NCBI RefSeq assembly: GCF_000758525.1
Contig: NZ_CP009241.1
Coordinates: 2,976,001-3,040,000 of the forward strand
Direction: 5' to 3'
DNA length: 64,000 nucleotides
Source: Paenibacillus sp. FSL H7-0357
GTDB lineage: Bacteria; Bacillota; Bacilli; Paenibacillales; Paenibacillaceae
Shown here piece by piece: positions 10,351-19,365 of the stretch; the first letter of the stretch is position 1; every line of letters starts with the position of its first letter. The translations under genes and the position numbers were made by a program. The notes under the pieces are model-generated. The model ran no database searches. It was not told the DNA's origin and worked only from the letters and a program-made list of their open reading frames with translations.

Positions 10351-12000
10351 TTGTTTAAAAAGAGAACGCTTACAATGATGGCTGCAACAACCATGCTTCT
10401 AACAACGGTGCTTGGAGCATGCAGCTCAAATGAGTCCCAGCCCTCATCCTCACCAGAGTCCACACAGAATTCTATCAAGACGGCTAGCTTTTCGTATTTC
10501 ATTATGACTTCGGGCGACAATGTGCCGGAACACACCAAGCTCGGAGATATTATTCAGCAGAAAACAGGCGTGACCATCAAGTATGAGCGTCTTGTCGGGG
10601 AGAAGGATCAGAAGATAGGGGTTATGGTAGCAGGCGGGGATTATCCAGACATGATCTTTACGGATGCAACCACAAAGTTTGTTGATGCGAAAGCGCTTAT
10701 TCCGTTGGAGGATCTGATTGAGGAGCATGCGCCCAACATCAAGAAGCTCTACGGTCCTTATTGGAACCGCTTAAAAAGCTCCGACGGACATATCTATTCG
10801 CTGCCGATGGGAGCTCCTGTGACCAATGCCACCAAAGGAATCAGCGCTGCCTTCTGGGTCCAGAAGGAGGTTCTGAAGGAGGCGGGATATCCCAAGATCA
10901 CAACCTTCGATGAATATGTTGATGTTCTGCGGGATTACTGGAAGAAGCATCCGCAGATTGATGGCGCAGATACCATTCCTTTTGAAATTCTGACATACGA
11001 TACCCGCAACTTCACACTCACAACAGCTATGCAGTTTCTGGCGGGTGGTCCCAATGATTCCAGAGCCATGGTGGACCCTGAGAAAAATGAACTGACATTT
11101 TACCAAACCGATGAGAACATAACGAAACGGTATTATTCCAAACTTAACGATATATATAATGAGGGTATGATTGACAAAGAAGCATTCGTTATGAACTATG
11201 AACAATACCTGGCAAAGCTGTCAAGTGGACGTGTTCTGGGCATGTTCGATCAAAAATGGCAGTTCCAGACGGCCTTGGCCTCCCTGAAGCAACAGGGCAA
11301 GAGTAACCGCATGTTCGTTCCGCTTCAGCTTACCTTTGACGATAGCATCAAAGGCGATTATCTGGATCTTCCAGGCATGAACTATAATACCGGCTGGTCC
11401 ATATCCGTGAATTGTAAGGACCCGGTAGGAGCCATCGAGTACGCGGACTATTTGGCCAGCGATGAGGGCCAAATTCTCCGAAACTGGGGAGTGAAGGGTG
11501 AAGACTTCATGGTCAGCGACAACGGGCGCTTCTACCGCACGGAGGAGCAACGCAAATACTTGTCCGATTCCAAAAACGCTCTGAATTGGAGTGGCAACGT
11601 TGTTTGGTTCTGGCCAAGCGCTTCCGGCACCATGCCGGACGGAAACCATTATGAGTCTTACAGGCAGCCGGAAATAATTGCTGCCGATTATGATGAGATG
11701 GATAAGGAAATCCTGAAGGGTTACGGGGTTCAGACCTATGAGGATTTATTCAATCCGCCGAATACCAAGAGAAAATATTTCCCGTTGTGGAGCATTGAGC
11801 TCTCCGATAAAGGAAAAATTTTCAATCAAAAGCTCGACGACCTGAACAAGAAATATCCTCCGCAAATGGTCTTATCCAAGACGAAGGCGGATTTTGAAAA
11901 GTCCTGGAAGGATTACGTCGCTGATGTCAACAAGCTGGATGTAAGTAGCTGGCTGGAGGAGCTTACGGCAGGAGTGAAGGATCGTCAGGCTAACTGGTAA
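10351..12000 (+). CDS. LplA-type sugar-binding lipoprotein of an ABC importer
   Basis: 549 residues, TTG start set by AAGGAGGTTAACG. Signal peptide with lipobox LGAC, lipidated Cys24, then a Ser-rich linker. The body matches the large extracellular solute-binding proteins that accompany LplB/LplC-like permeases, with motifs GVMVAGGDYPDMIF and IPLEDLIEEHAPN. It captures an oligosaccharide outside the membrane and delivers it to the two permeases downstream; as usual for this class no ATPase is encoded here, so a shared MsmX-type ATPase is inferred. It is a paralogue of the lipoprotein at 61377. Ligand unknown; carbohydrate assignment is by family. Confidence 0.9.
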   Translation: MFKKRTLTMMAATTMLLTTVLGACSSNESQPSSSPESTQNSIKTASFSYFIMTSGDNVPEHTKLGDIIQQKTGVTIKYERLVGEKDQKIGVMVAGGDYPDMIFTDATTKFVDAKALIPLEDLIEEHAPNIKKLYGPYWNRLKSSDGHIYSLPMGAPVTNATKGISAAFWVQKEVLKEAGYPKITTFDEYVDVLRDYWKKHPQIDGADTIPFEILTYDTRNFTLTTAMQFLAGGPNDSRAMVDPEKNELTFYQTDENITKRYYSKLNDIYNEGMIDKEAFVMNYEQYLAKLSSGRVLGMFDQKWQFQTALASLKQQGKSNRMFVPLQLTFDDSIKGDYLDLPGMNYNTGWSISVNCKDPVGAIEYADYLASDEGQILRNWGVKGEDFMVSDNGRFYRTEEQRKYLSDSKNALNWSGNVVWFWPSASGTMPDGNHYESYRQPEIIAADYDEMDKEILKGYGVQTYEDLFNPPNTKRKYFPLWSIELSDKGKIFNQKLDDLNKKYPPQMVLSKTKADFEKSWKDYVADVNKLDVSSWLEELTAGVKDRQANW

Positions 12001-12006
12001 TTATAA

Positions 12007-12054
12007 TTGATGACGGCACACGGGGGACTAGAATGCCACCTTGTGCCGATCATC
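12007..12054 (+). promoter_or_regulatory. intercistronic hairpin between binding protein and permease
   Basis: GATGACGGCACA (12009-12020) pairs with TGTGCCGATCATC (12042-12054) with one bulged base; there is no T tract. Its position after the binding-protein gene and before the permease gene fits a 3' stabilising or partial attenuation element giving excess binding protein. Confidence 0.6.
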
Positions 12055-12076
12055 AAAGAAAATGAGGAGGGGAACC

Positions 12077-13039
12077 ATGGACGCTGCAAGTGAATTAAAG
12101 GCAAATCCAAAGGCAGGATCGGTCAAACCGACCCGTTCATTATGGAAAAAGGTCAAGCAACAGAAAGCTCTCATGGCCATGTCCATTCCTTTTGTACTGT
12201 TCGTTATCGTGTTTTCTTATTTTCCCCTGTGGGGATGGCTGATGGCATTCCAAGATTTCAAGCTGGGCACTCCCATGCTACAAAATCAATGGGTCGGGCT
12301 GGAAAATTTTCGAGAGCTGTTCCGGGATGATTCTTTCCTTCGTGTCATTCGCAATACATTGGCGATGAGCATTATCAACCTGGTATTCGGCTTTTTAAGC
12401 TCCATTACGCTTGCCCTCTTGCTTAATGAATTGCGCAGCATTATGTTCAAGCGTTTTGTGCAAACCATAAGCTATCTTCCCCATTTTATATCTTGGGTTG
12501 TTGCGGCAAATCTAATCATGAATATGCTTTCCATTGAAGGAATTGTGAATCATATCTTAGTAAGTCTTCATTTGATACAGGAGCCTATTTTGTGGTTGTC
12601 AAAAGGAGAGTATTTTTGGTGGATCATAGGCGCATCCAATGTCTGGAAGGGTGTTGGGTGGGGAGCGATCATTTATTTGGCGGCCATGACGATGATCGAC
12701 CCTTCTTTATATGAAGCTGCAAGTATTGACGGTGCAGGCCGTTTTCGAAAGATTTTCCATATCACGCTTCCCGGAATCAGACCGATCATTGTCATACTGC
12801 TCATTATGAGCATTGGTCATATTTTAGACGCCGGGTTTGAACAGCAGTACTTGCTGCAGACTCCAATGGTTGTGGATCAAGCGGAGACGATTGACCTGTT
12901 CGTACTCAAATATGGTATCAACTTATCCAGGTATTCGTTTGCCACCGCCTCCGGCATATTTAAAACGCTGATCAGCGTCATCCTGCTGGTTTCCGCTAAT
13001 CAGTTCGCCAAGCGCATGGGGCAAGAAAGGCTTTTTTAG
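12077..13039 (+). CDS. LplB-type ABC sugar permease
   Basis: 320 residues. The ATG at 12077 has GAGGAGGGGAACC before it; an upstream in-frame start at 12041 would lie inside the hairpin and has no ribosome binding site. A cytoplasmic N-terminus is followed by about six membrane segments, and the permease EAA-like loop reads EAASIDGAGRFRKIF. It forms the membrane channel with the next gene product and receives substrate from the lipoprotein encoded upstream. The sequence is very close to the partial permease at 63184, sharing SISYLPHF-type and WKxVGWG-type segments. Confidence 0.93.
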   Translation: MDAASELKANPKAGSVKPTRSLWKKVKQQKALMAMSIPFVLFVIVFSYFPLWGWLMAFQDFKLGTPMLQNQWVGLENFRELFRDDSFLRVIRNTLAMSIINLVFGFLSSITLALLLNELRSIMFKRFVQTISYLPHFISWVVAANLIMNMLSIEGIVNHILVSLHLIQEPILWLSKGEYFWWIIGASNVWKGVGWGAIIYLAAMTMIDPSLYEAASIDGAGRFRKIFHITLPGIRPIIVILLIMSIGHILDAGFEQQYLLQTPMVVDQAETIDLFVLKYGINLSRYSFATASGIFKTLISVILLVSANQFAKRMGQERLF

Positions 13040-13050
13040 GAGGGAAGAGA

Positions 13051-13968
13051 ATGGAAAGAATAGATACGGGGCAGAGAAGAAACTGGAAGCTGTCCGCATT
13101 TGATTATGTCAATGTGTTGCTGATGCTGATGCTGTTGGTTGTCACATTATATCCTTTTCTCAATACATTGGCTGTGTCCTTTAACCAGGCTACAGACACT
13201 GTGTTGGGCAGCAATTTCATTTGGCCGCGCAAATTTACTACTTTAAATTATTCGAATTTGTTTGAGGACAATATGATTTATCATGCCTTTTACATTTCCG
13301 TTTCTCGGACGGTTATAGGAACGATAATTAGTGTATTTTGCACGGCTATGCTGGCTTATACGATCAGCAGAAAAGAATATTTTCTGCGCCGCCAAATATC
13401 GTTTCTCTTTATCTTTACCATGTATTTCAGCGGTGGACTGATTCCAGGCTATATGCTTATCAAAAACCTTCACATGAATGGCACCTTCTGGGTATATATT
13501 ATTCCCGGGCTAATCGGGGCTTTTAATCTGATTGTTATGCGTTCTTTTATGGAAGGGCTGCCGGATAGTTTGGTGGAATCTGCGCAAATAGATGGAGCCA
13601 ATCATTTTACGATTTTCCTTAAAATTGTTTTTCCACTCAGTATGCCGGTTCTGGCGACAGTGGCATTGTTCGTAGCTGTGGGACAGTGGAACAGTTGGTT
13701 TGACACCTTTTTGTACAACTCTTCCAAGCAAGATCTGAGCACCTTGCAATATGAATTGATGAAAAAGCTGCAATCCGCCAGCATGAGCGTTAGTGGAAAC
13801 GCAGAAACCTTGTTTTCAAACTCCGAGAACCAGCAGGCGAACATTGTTACACCAACCTCCATACGAGCTGCCATTACGATTGTGGCTGCAGTGCCCATCA
13901 TCGTGATCTACCCGTTCCTGCAACGATATTTTGTGCACGGATTAACCTTGGGCGGTGTGAAGGAATAG
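13051..13968 (+). CDS. LplC/YtcP-type ABC sugar permease
   Basis: 305 residues, ATG 11 bases after the preceding stop codon with AGGAGGGAAGAGA upstream. About six membrane segments; the EAA-like loop reads ESAQIDGANHFTIF, and the C-terminus ends YFVHGLTLGGVKE, the usual ending of this family. Second half of the heterodimeric channel and last gene of the kinase-regulator-importer cluster that starts at 7750. Confidence 0.93.
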   Translation: MERIDTGQRRNWKLSAFDYVNVLLMLMLLVVTLYPFLNTLAVSFNQATDTVLGSNFIWPRKFTTLNYSNLFEDNMIYHAFYISVSRTVIGTIISVFCTAMLAYTISRKEYFLRRQISFLFIFTMYFSGGLIPGYMLIKNLHMNGTFWVYIIPGLIGAFNLIVMRSFMEGLPDSLVESAQIDGANHFTIFLKIVFPLSMPVLATVALFVAVGQWNSWFDTFLYNSSKQDLSTLQYELMKKLQSASMSVSGNAETLFSNSENQQANIVTPTSIRAAITIVAAVPIIVIYPFLQRYFVHGLTLGGVKE

Positions 13969-14011
13969 GCTAGAAGAGGGGTGCTTGCTTTTATTGCTAT
14001 TTTCTAAGTGT

Positions 14012-14050
14012 CCGTGTCTGACGAAATTCTCTTCGTCAGACACGGTTTTT
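14012..14050. terminator. strong shared terminator between convergent genes
   Basis: A perfect 14-bp stem, CCGTGTCTGACGAA (14012-14025) with TTCGTCAGACACGG (14032-14045), a 6-base loop and five T. The stop codon of the reverse-strand LysR gene (14036-14038) lies inside the right arm, so the element probably serves both directions. Confidence 0.9.
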
Positions 14051-14932
14051 GTGCGCCTTTAAACTAAGATTAGCAAAATAATCAATGGCAAACTGACGAA
14101 ATAATCGCGCTGCCTGTGGCAGATAGCGTTCTACAGTATATGAGAGAGAGAGGGTTCTCTCACATACAGGTTCTTCAATATGCAAGAGTTTCATAGAAGT
14201 GCCTGTAGACCCGCCCCACGTAATTGCAGGTATAAAAGCGATCCCCTGCCCTGCTCTTATAAGACCACGAACCGTTGATGGATCATCGCTTTCAAAAATA
14301 ACATGAGGTGTGAACCCCGAGTGCTTGCAGAATTTATCAGTGATCTCCCGGAGACCCTGCCCTGTTTTTAGGCTAATAAAATCATCACCCGCAACCTCAT
14401 TTAAATAAATACTTTCCCGCATTGCAAGAGGATGTTCGATAGGGACTGCAAGGAAAATTTCTTCCGTTAGAATGGGAATACTTGTAGTTCCTTCTAGCTT
14501 GATGGCGGATGAGGAAATACATAAATCATAGTCTGGCTTGGTTATTGAATTGGAGAAATGTTGTATAAGGTTGAAACTTATATGTGGATACTCCTTTCGG
14601 AAAGAGCTTAAGAGATCGGGTAGCAAATTTGAAGCAGCTAAGACGGCAAGTTTTACGGATCCAATTGATTTTCCAGTTAAATCATTAAGTTCATTTTTAC
14701 CATCCTCTATAGCAGTCAAAGCTTGTTCTACTCTTCTTAAGAAGGCTCTTCCATATTGATTAAGGTATATATACTTTCCGCGGCGGTCAAACAATAAAAC
14801 TCCAAGTTCTTTTTCTAATGAAGAAATTGTTTTGCTAAGTGCCGGTTGAGGGATATGAAGTTCTTCCGCTGCTCGTGTAACGTGTTCATAACGGGCAACT
14901 GTCCGAAAATATTTAAGTTGTAATAGTTCCAT
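14036..14932 (-). CDS. mdcR: LysR-type regulator, probable activator of the malonate decarboxylase operon
   Basis: 298 residues on the reverse strand. N-terminal winged helix-turn-helix (about 1-60) with VTRAAEELHIPQPALSKTIS, then a periplasmic-binding-like effector domain. Divergent from mdcA with only 123 bp between the two starts, the classic layout for a LysR regulator and its target. Malonate decarboxylase operons in other bacteria are controlled by a LysR protein, MdcR; the name is assigned from this context. The effector is inferred to be malonate or a derivative. Confidence 0.8.
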   Translation of the reverse strand: MELLQLKYFRTVARYEHVTRAAEELHIPQPALSKTISSLEKELGVLLFDRRGKYIYLNQYGRAFLRRVEQALTAIEDGKNELNDLTGKSIGSVKLAVLAASNLLPDLLSSFRKEYPHISFNLIQHFSNSITKPDYDLCISSSAIKLEGTTSIPILTEEIFLAVPIEHPLAMRESIYLNEVAGDDFISLKTGQGLREITDKFCKHSGFTPHVIFESDDPSTVRGLIRAGQGIAFIPAITWGGSTGTSMKLLHIEEPVCERTLSLSYTVERYLPQAARLFRQFAIDYFANLSLKAHKNRV

Positions 14933-15055
14933 AAATAACTCCTTTTATACATTTAGATGTATACATACTATACATAATGATATCTTAGACGTTATATATA
15001 TTCAATCTTATAATATAATTAGTGGAGCAGTAGGCTGTTAAAAAGGAGAAAATAT
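14933..15055. promoter_or_regulatory. divergent mdcR/mdcA control region
   Basis: Very AT-rich. The 16-bp palindrome ATACATTTAGATGTAT (14947-14962) fits the LysR T-N11-A type and is the best candidate operator. A TATAAT at 15009-15014 (overlapping a second at 15014-15019) is a plausible -10 for mdcA; no good -35 is seen, as expected for an activated promoter. AAAAGGAG at 15041-15048 is the mdcA ribosome binding site. Confidence 0.6.
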
Positions 15056-16720
15056 ATGATGAATGAATTGGACTTAGCTAAAAGTTCAGGACGATCTTGG
15101 ACCACTCGCCGTGACAAAAAAACACGTCAATTAGCTAAGGTTGAGAAGCTAGTGAAAGGCCGCATAATACCCACTGACAGAATAGTTGAAGTTCTTGAGA
15201 ACCTTATAGTGACTGGTGACTGTGTGGCACTGGAAGGCAATAATCAAAAGCAGGCGTCTTTCCTTTCTACTGCACTTAATAATGTAGATCCGGGTAAAGT
15301 TAATAATTTGCATATGGTCATGTCAAGTGTTTCAAGACCGGAGCATCTTGAAATCTTTGAAAAGGGTATTGCTAGGATACTTGATTTTTCATATTCTGGA
15401 GCTCAAAGTCTTCGAATGGCACAAATGATTGAGGATGGCATTGTGAAAGTAGGTTCAATTCATACCTATCTTGAGTTATATGGAAGGCTATTTATTGATT
15501 TAACGCCAAACATAGCTTTGGTTGCTGCAGACAAGGCAGATGCAGAGGGGAATCTTTATACCGGACCAAACACGGAAGAGACACCCACTATAGTTGAAGC
15601 TACAGCATTTCGTGATGGCATTGTTATTGTTCAGGTTAATGAAATGGTTGATGAATTGCCAAGGGTGGATATTCCAGGTTCATGGGTAGACTTTATCGTT
15701 GTAGCTGATAAGCCCTATCAGCTGGAAGCTTTATTTACGAGAGATCCCAGACTGATTAGTGAGATGCATATTCTAATGGCTATGATGACTATTCGTGGAA
15801 TATATGAGCGTCATAACGTAACTTCACTTAATCATGGAGTAGGCTTTAATACGGCAGCCATTGAGCTGATTCTTCCAACTTACGGGGAATCCCTCGGGTT
15901 AAAGGGAAAAATATGCAAAAATTGGGCGCTTAATCCTCATCCCACACTTATTCCTGCTATTGAAAGTGGCTGGGTGGAAAGTGTCCACTGTTTTGGTGGG
16001 GAAGTAGGTATGGAAAAATATGTTGCAGCACGACCGGATGTATTCTTTACTGGCCGTGACGGAAGCCTTCGCTCTAATCGGGCGATGTCGCAGGTTGCTG
16101 GACAATATGCAGTGGATTTGTTTATAGGATCTACTTTTCAAATAGATGCTGATGGAAATTCATCAACGGTTACCTTAGGCAGACTTGCCGGCTTTGGAGG
16201 AGCGCCTAATATGGGAGCCGATCCTCATGGGAGAAGACATGCAACGGATGCTTGGTTAAATATGATTACTGGGGAAAGCCCTGTAGTTCGGGGGCGGAAA
16301 CTAGTTGTTCAAATGGTGGAGACCTATCAAAATGGTCATACACCTGTATTTGTTGAGTCCTTGGATGCGATTAAAGTTGGGCATGATGCTAAATTGCCTA
16401 TAGCGCCGGTAATGATTTACGGTGATGATGTTACACATGTTGTAACAGAAGAAGGAATTGCTTATTTATTCAAGGCAAGGAGCCTTGAAGAGCGGCGTAT
16501 GGCGTTAGCCGCAGTAGCTGGGGTAACACCCATAGGACAAACATGCAGTATTGAGATGGTGCAACAATTAAGACAGGATGGAATTGTGGCTTTGCCGGAG
16601 GATCTTCATGTTAGGCGGACTGATGCCAAACGTTCCTTACTGGCAGCAAAAAGTATAGATGATCTAGTGAAATGGTCCGATGGATTATATGAACCACCGG
16701 CTAAGTTCCGTAACTGGTAA
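15056..16720 (+). CDS. mdcA: malonate decarboxylase alpha subunit (acetyl-ACP:malonate ACP transferase)
   Basis: 554 residues, the normal length of MdcA. The ATG at 15056 sits 7 bases after AAGGAG. The protein swaps acetate for malonate on the prosthetic group of the MdcC carrier, forming malonyl-S-ACP and releasing acetate. Visible family segments include LNHGVGFNTAAIELILPTYG, the stretch GLKGKICKNWALNPHPTLIP, and GGAPNMGADPHGRRHATDAW. It is the first gene of a compact operon; the order A-C-DE-G-H-B matches biotin-independent (soluble) malonate decarboxylases. Confidence 0.96.
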   Translation: MMNELDLAKSSGRSWTTRRDKKTRQLAKVEKLVKGRIIPTDRIVEVLENLIVTGDCVALEGNNQKQASFLSTALNNVDPGKVNNLHMVMSSVSRPEHLEIFEKGIARILDFSYSGAQSLRMAQMIEDGIVKVGSIHTYLELYGRLFIDLTPNIALVAADKADAEGNLYTGPNTEETPTIVEATAFRDGIVIVQVNEMVDELPRVDIPGSWVDFIVVADKPYQLEALFTRDPRLISEMHILMAMMTIRGIYERHNVTSLNHGVGFNTAAIELILPTYGESLGLKGKICKNWALNPHPTLIPAIESGWVESVHCFGGEVGMEKYVAARPDVFFTGRDGSLRSNRAMSQVAGQYAVDLFIGSTFQIDADGNSSTVTLGRLAGFGGAPNMGADPHGRRHATDAWLNMITGESPVVRGRKLVVQMVETYQNGHTPVFVESLDAIKVGHDAKLPIAPVMIYGDDVTHVVTEEGIAYLFKARSLEERRMALAAVAGVTPIGQTCSIEMVQQLRQDGIVALPEDLHVRRTDAKRSLLAAKSIDDLVKWSDGLYEPPAKFRNW

Positions 16721-16746
16721 GGTGATTCATGGGAGGTGTAAGAATT

Positions 16747-17055
16747 ATGGAGCAATTGTCTTTTGAATATAAAGCTACAAAATCCGTGACTAAGCATGCA
16801 TATGTTGGAGTAGTTGCTTCAGGGGATTTGGAAATATTACTAGAGCCATCAAAAAAAGAGGTTTCGTACGTCGTTGTAAGAACTTCTTCTGATGGTTTCA
16901 GGCAGACATGGAAGAGCGTTTTAGACAGATTTTTTTCTGTAAATGACATTGCAGCAAATATTGAAATTAACGATTTCGGCGCAACTCCAGGAATGGTTTC
17001 GATGAGATTATTACAGGTGTTGGAGGTGTGCAGCGTTGAAAAAACAGAAGGATAG
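16747..17055 (+). CDS. mdcC: malonate decarboxylase acyl carrier protein (delta subunit)
   Basis: 102 residues. The ATG at 16747 is chosen over 16729 because GGGAGG at 16731-16736 then has correct spacing. MdcC carries the 2'-(5''-triphosphoribosyl)-3'-dephospho-CoA group on a serine; candidate serines lie near the N-terminus (ATKSVTKHAYVGVVASGDLE). Family hallmark DLEILLEP is present. Its 3' end overlaps the next gene by 20 bases, which suggests translational coupling. Confidence 0.93.
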   Translation: MEQLSFEYKATKSVTKHAYVGVVASGDLEILLEPSKKEVSYVVVRTSSDGFRQTWKSVLDRFFSVNDIAANIEINDFGATPGMVSMRLLQVLEVCSVEKTEG

Positions 17056-18733
17056 TTTTGTAGAGCTAAATGCCCGCGAAAGGTCAAGGGCCCTACTTGA
17101 TAAAGATACGTTTAGAGAATTGCTTGGGCCATTTGAAAGACTGGAATCTCCACACTTGTCACAGCAAGGTATAGTACCGCAAAGCGATGACGGTGTAGTG
17201 GTAGCTCGCGGTTTAATTGATGGAAAATCCGCTGTAGTTATAGCTATTGAAGGGGCTTTTCAAGGAGGCGGGATTGGTGAAGTTTCCGGTTCGAAAATCG
17301 CCGGAGCACTGGAACTTGCAATTCGTGATAACGAGAAAGGTGTAAGAACTCTTGCAGTAGTTGTGTTGGACAGCGGTGGTGTGAGACTTCAGGAAGCCAA
17401 CTATGGATTGCTTTCGATTTCGGAAATTCAATCCGCTATTGTTGCTTTACGTAAGCTTGTACCGGTAGTCGGTATTATACCGGGAAAGGTAGGTTGTTTT
17501 GGCGGAATGTCCATGACAGCAGGCTTATTCAGTACGATCTTAATGACTCCTGAAGGTAGGCTCACACTGAACGGTCCCGAGGTTATTGAACAGGAGGCTG
17601 GTATAGCTGAATGGGATTCTACAGACAGACAAATGATATGGAATACGATCGGAGGTATACAGCGTCATGCTACAGGTTTAGTAGATGTTCTTGTTGAAGA
17701 CGACATAACTGCGATAAAGGGAGCGCTTCAAACTACTTTCAGAAGTGAACAATGCAACGGATTCAGAAGCTCTCAAGTAGATTCTTATCTTTCCAAGCTT
17801 TACGCTATTGACCCTACTAAAACGCTAACTCCTTTAGAATTACGTCAAATGTGGGAAAGCGAAGCTAGTATGGGGGTTGTTGAACATGAAGTAAAGGACC
17901 ATATTGAAAATTTTGATGAAGAAGTGATAAGTCGCGGGAAAATCTGGTTTAAAGCCCTAACGGGCTTGTTAAATCCAGGATTCGGGAATGTGCCGTCAGT
18001 ATTATGTGCTGATAATGAATTAAGCGGGGAACTTGTTCGATATATTACAGTGGTTCCAAATCCCAATAGCCGTTTTCCAAGAGCTCGTCATGGTGAAGTG
18101 GGTTTGGAGGAAGGTTGGACTATTGCAAAATATGTCCGTGAAGCAATAGAAGAAGATGCAAACAAAGAAATACGTCGGGCAATAGTTGCAGTAGTAGATG
18201 TACCGAGTCAAGCTTATGGTTATAAAGAAGAATTACTAGGAATATTTTTATCCTGCGCAGCTTCAGTAGATGCTTATGCAACTGCAAGATATGCCGGTCA
18301 CCCGGTTATCGCATTACTTGTTGGGCCAGCTATATCTGGAGCATTCTTGGCACATGGATATCAGGCGAATAGGATTATAGCGTTTGATGATCCGGGTGTT
18401 ATAGTGCATGCAATGTCAAAACAGTCTGCTGCCAGAATTACAAAGCGAAGTGTTGATGAATTGGAGTCAGCTTCTAAAAAAGTCCCGTCAATAGCCTATG
18501 ATATTCGGTCCTATTCAACCCTTGGAGCTTTGCATGAATTAATGACGGGTATCAATGCGGATGACCCAGGCAAAGAGGATGTTGAAAAGGTATTAACTAG
18601 TCTGGCAGCGGCTATAAAAGCTGCACGTGAATCTCCAAAGGACTTGAGCAACCGGCTCACTTCCCATAATGCTGTAACAGGAAGGGCTGCTTCCATAAAA
18701 GTACGGGAAAGGCTTGCAGAGGAATGGAATTAA
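17036..18733 (+). CDS. mdcDE: fused malonate decarboxylase beta-gamma subunits (malonyl-ACP decarboxylase)
   Basis: 565 residues, TTG start with TTGGAGGTG upstream. Residues about 1-285 match the beta subunit MdcD (VLDSGGVRLQEANYG, GMSMTAGLFSTILMTPEG, LTLNGPEVIEQEAG), and about 290-565 match the gamma subunit MdcE (NPNSRFPRARHGEVGLEEGW, VGPAISGAFLAHGYQANRI). In well-studied systems these are separate proteins of about 300 and 260 residues. Together they decarboxylate malonyl-S-ACP to acetyl-S-ACP without biotin. There is no stop codon or frame break at the junction, so the fusion is real in this sequence. Confidence 0.93.
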   Translation: MKKQKDSFVELNARERSRALLDKDTFRELLGPFERLESPHLSQQGIVPQSDDGVVVARGLIDGKSAVVIAIEGAFQGGGIGEVSGSKIAGALELAIRDNEKGVRTLAVVVLDSGGVRLQEANYGLLSISEIQSAIVALRKLVPVVGIIPGKVGCFGGMSMTAGLFSTILMTPEGRLTLNGPEVIEQEAGIAEWDSTDRQMIWNTIGGIQRHATGLVDVLVEDDITAIKGALQTTFRSEQCNGFRSSQVDSYLSKLYAIDPTKTLTPLELRQMWESEASMGVVEHEVKDHIENFDEEVISRGKIWFKALTGLLNPGFGNVPSVLCADNELSGELVRYITVVPNPNSRFPRARHGEVGLEEGWTIAKYVREAIEEDANKEIRRAIVAVVDVPSQAYGYKEELLGIFLSCAASVDAYATARYAGHPVIALLVGPAISGAFLAHGYQANRIIAFDDPGVIVHAMSKQSAARITKRSVDELESASKKVPSIAYDIRSYSTLGALHELMTGINADDPGKEDVEKVLTSLAAAIKAARESPKDLSNRLTSHNAVTGRAASIKVRERLAEEWN

Positions 18734-19344
18734 ATCCGCACGATTTAGTACGATTTAGAAATATTGACAGTATAATCTTTGATTCACCACAATCTCCATG
18801 GGCTATTCAATCTCTGATGAAAGCGCCCTTCGTAGTGGTACGCCGAGCTCCAATACTAGGGTGTGCGGTTCCGGTGGGGATACGCGGAAATCGTCGAAAT
18901 CAGAGGTCCGCTGCGACTATAGAAATCGATAATATAATTGAGCGTGTCTCTCCAGAAGAGCTCGCATTCCGCAAAAGCTGGAGAACAAATAAGCATCTTC
19001 AAGAAATCGGGATTTCTTATGCCCTTGAGTTTGTAGACAGCATTTTAACTCAGGAGGGAATAAGCTGGGGACCGACTGGAAGCATAGGTTATGAGCTTGC
19101 TAGTGGAATTAATACCGCTACAAAAAACAGCGATATGGATATTATTATTCGAGTTTCGGAGTGTTTGCCTGTGAACACTTCAAAACAGTTGATGAATAGA
19201 CTCCTGCAGACAACTGTCAAAGTTGATGTGCAACTAGAAACATTAAAAGGCTGTGTAATACTTGCTGAGTACGCAAGAGGGGAAAGTTCAATTATGCTAC
19301 GAACAACAGATGGGCCTCGGCTCGTTGAGAGTCAATCACTATAG
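18724..19344 (+). CDS. mdcG: phosphoribosyl-dephospho-CoA transferase (holo-ACP synthase)
   Basis: 206 residues, overlapping the preceding gene by 10 bases. Nucleotidyltransferase-type site with GPTGSIGYELASG (Gly119-Ser120) and the paired acids Asp137 and Asp139 in SDMDIII. It transfers the triphosphoribosyl-dephospho-CoA cofactor made by MdcB onto apo-MdcC. Length is typical. Confidence 0.92.
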   Translation: MELNPHDLVRFRNIDSIIFDSPQSPWAIQSLMKAPFVVVRRAPILGCAVPVGIRGNRRNQRSAATIEIDNIIERVSPEELAFRKSWRTNKHLQEIGISYALEFVDSILTQEGISWGPTGSIGYELASGINTATKNSDMDIIIRVSECLPVNTSKQLMNRLLQTTVKVDVQLETLKGCVILAEYARGESSIMLRTTDGPRLVESQSL

Positions 19345-19365
19345 GATTATGTTTGGAGGTGCAGA

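Noticed and set aside
15056..16720. Citrate lyase alpha subunit or CoA transferase
   Set aside because: The neighbouring genes for the carrier protein, fused beta-gamma decarboxylase and MdcH identify malonate decarboxylase rather than citrate lyase.
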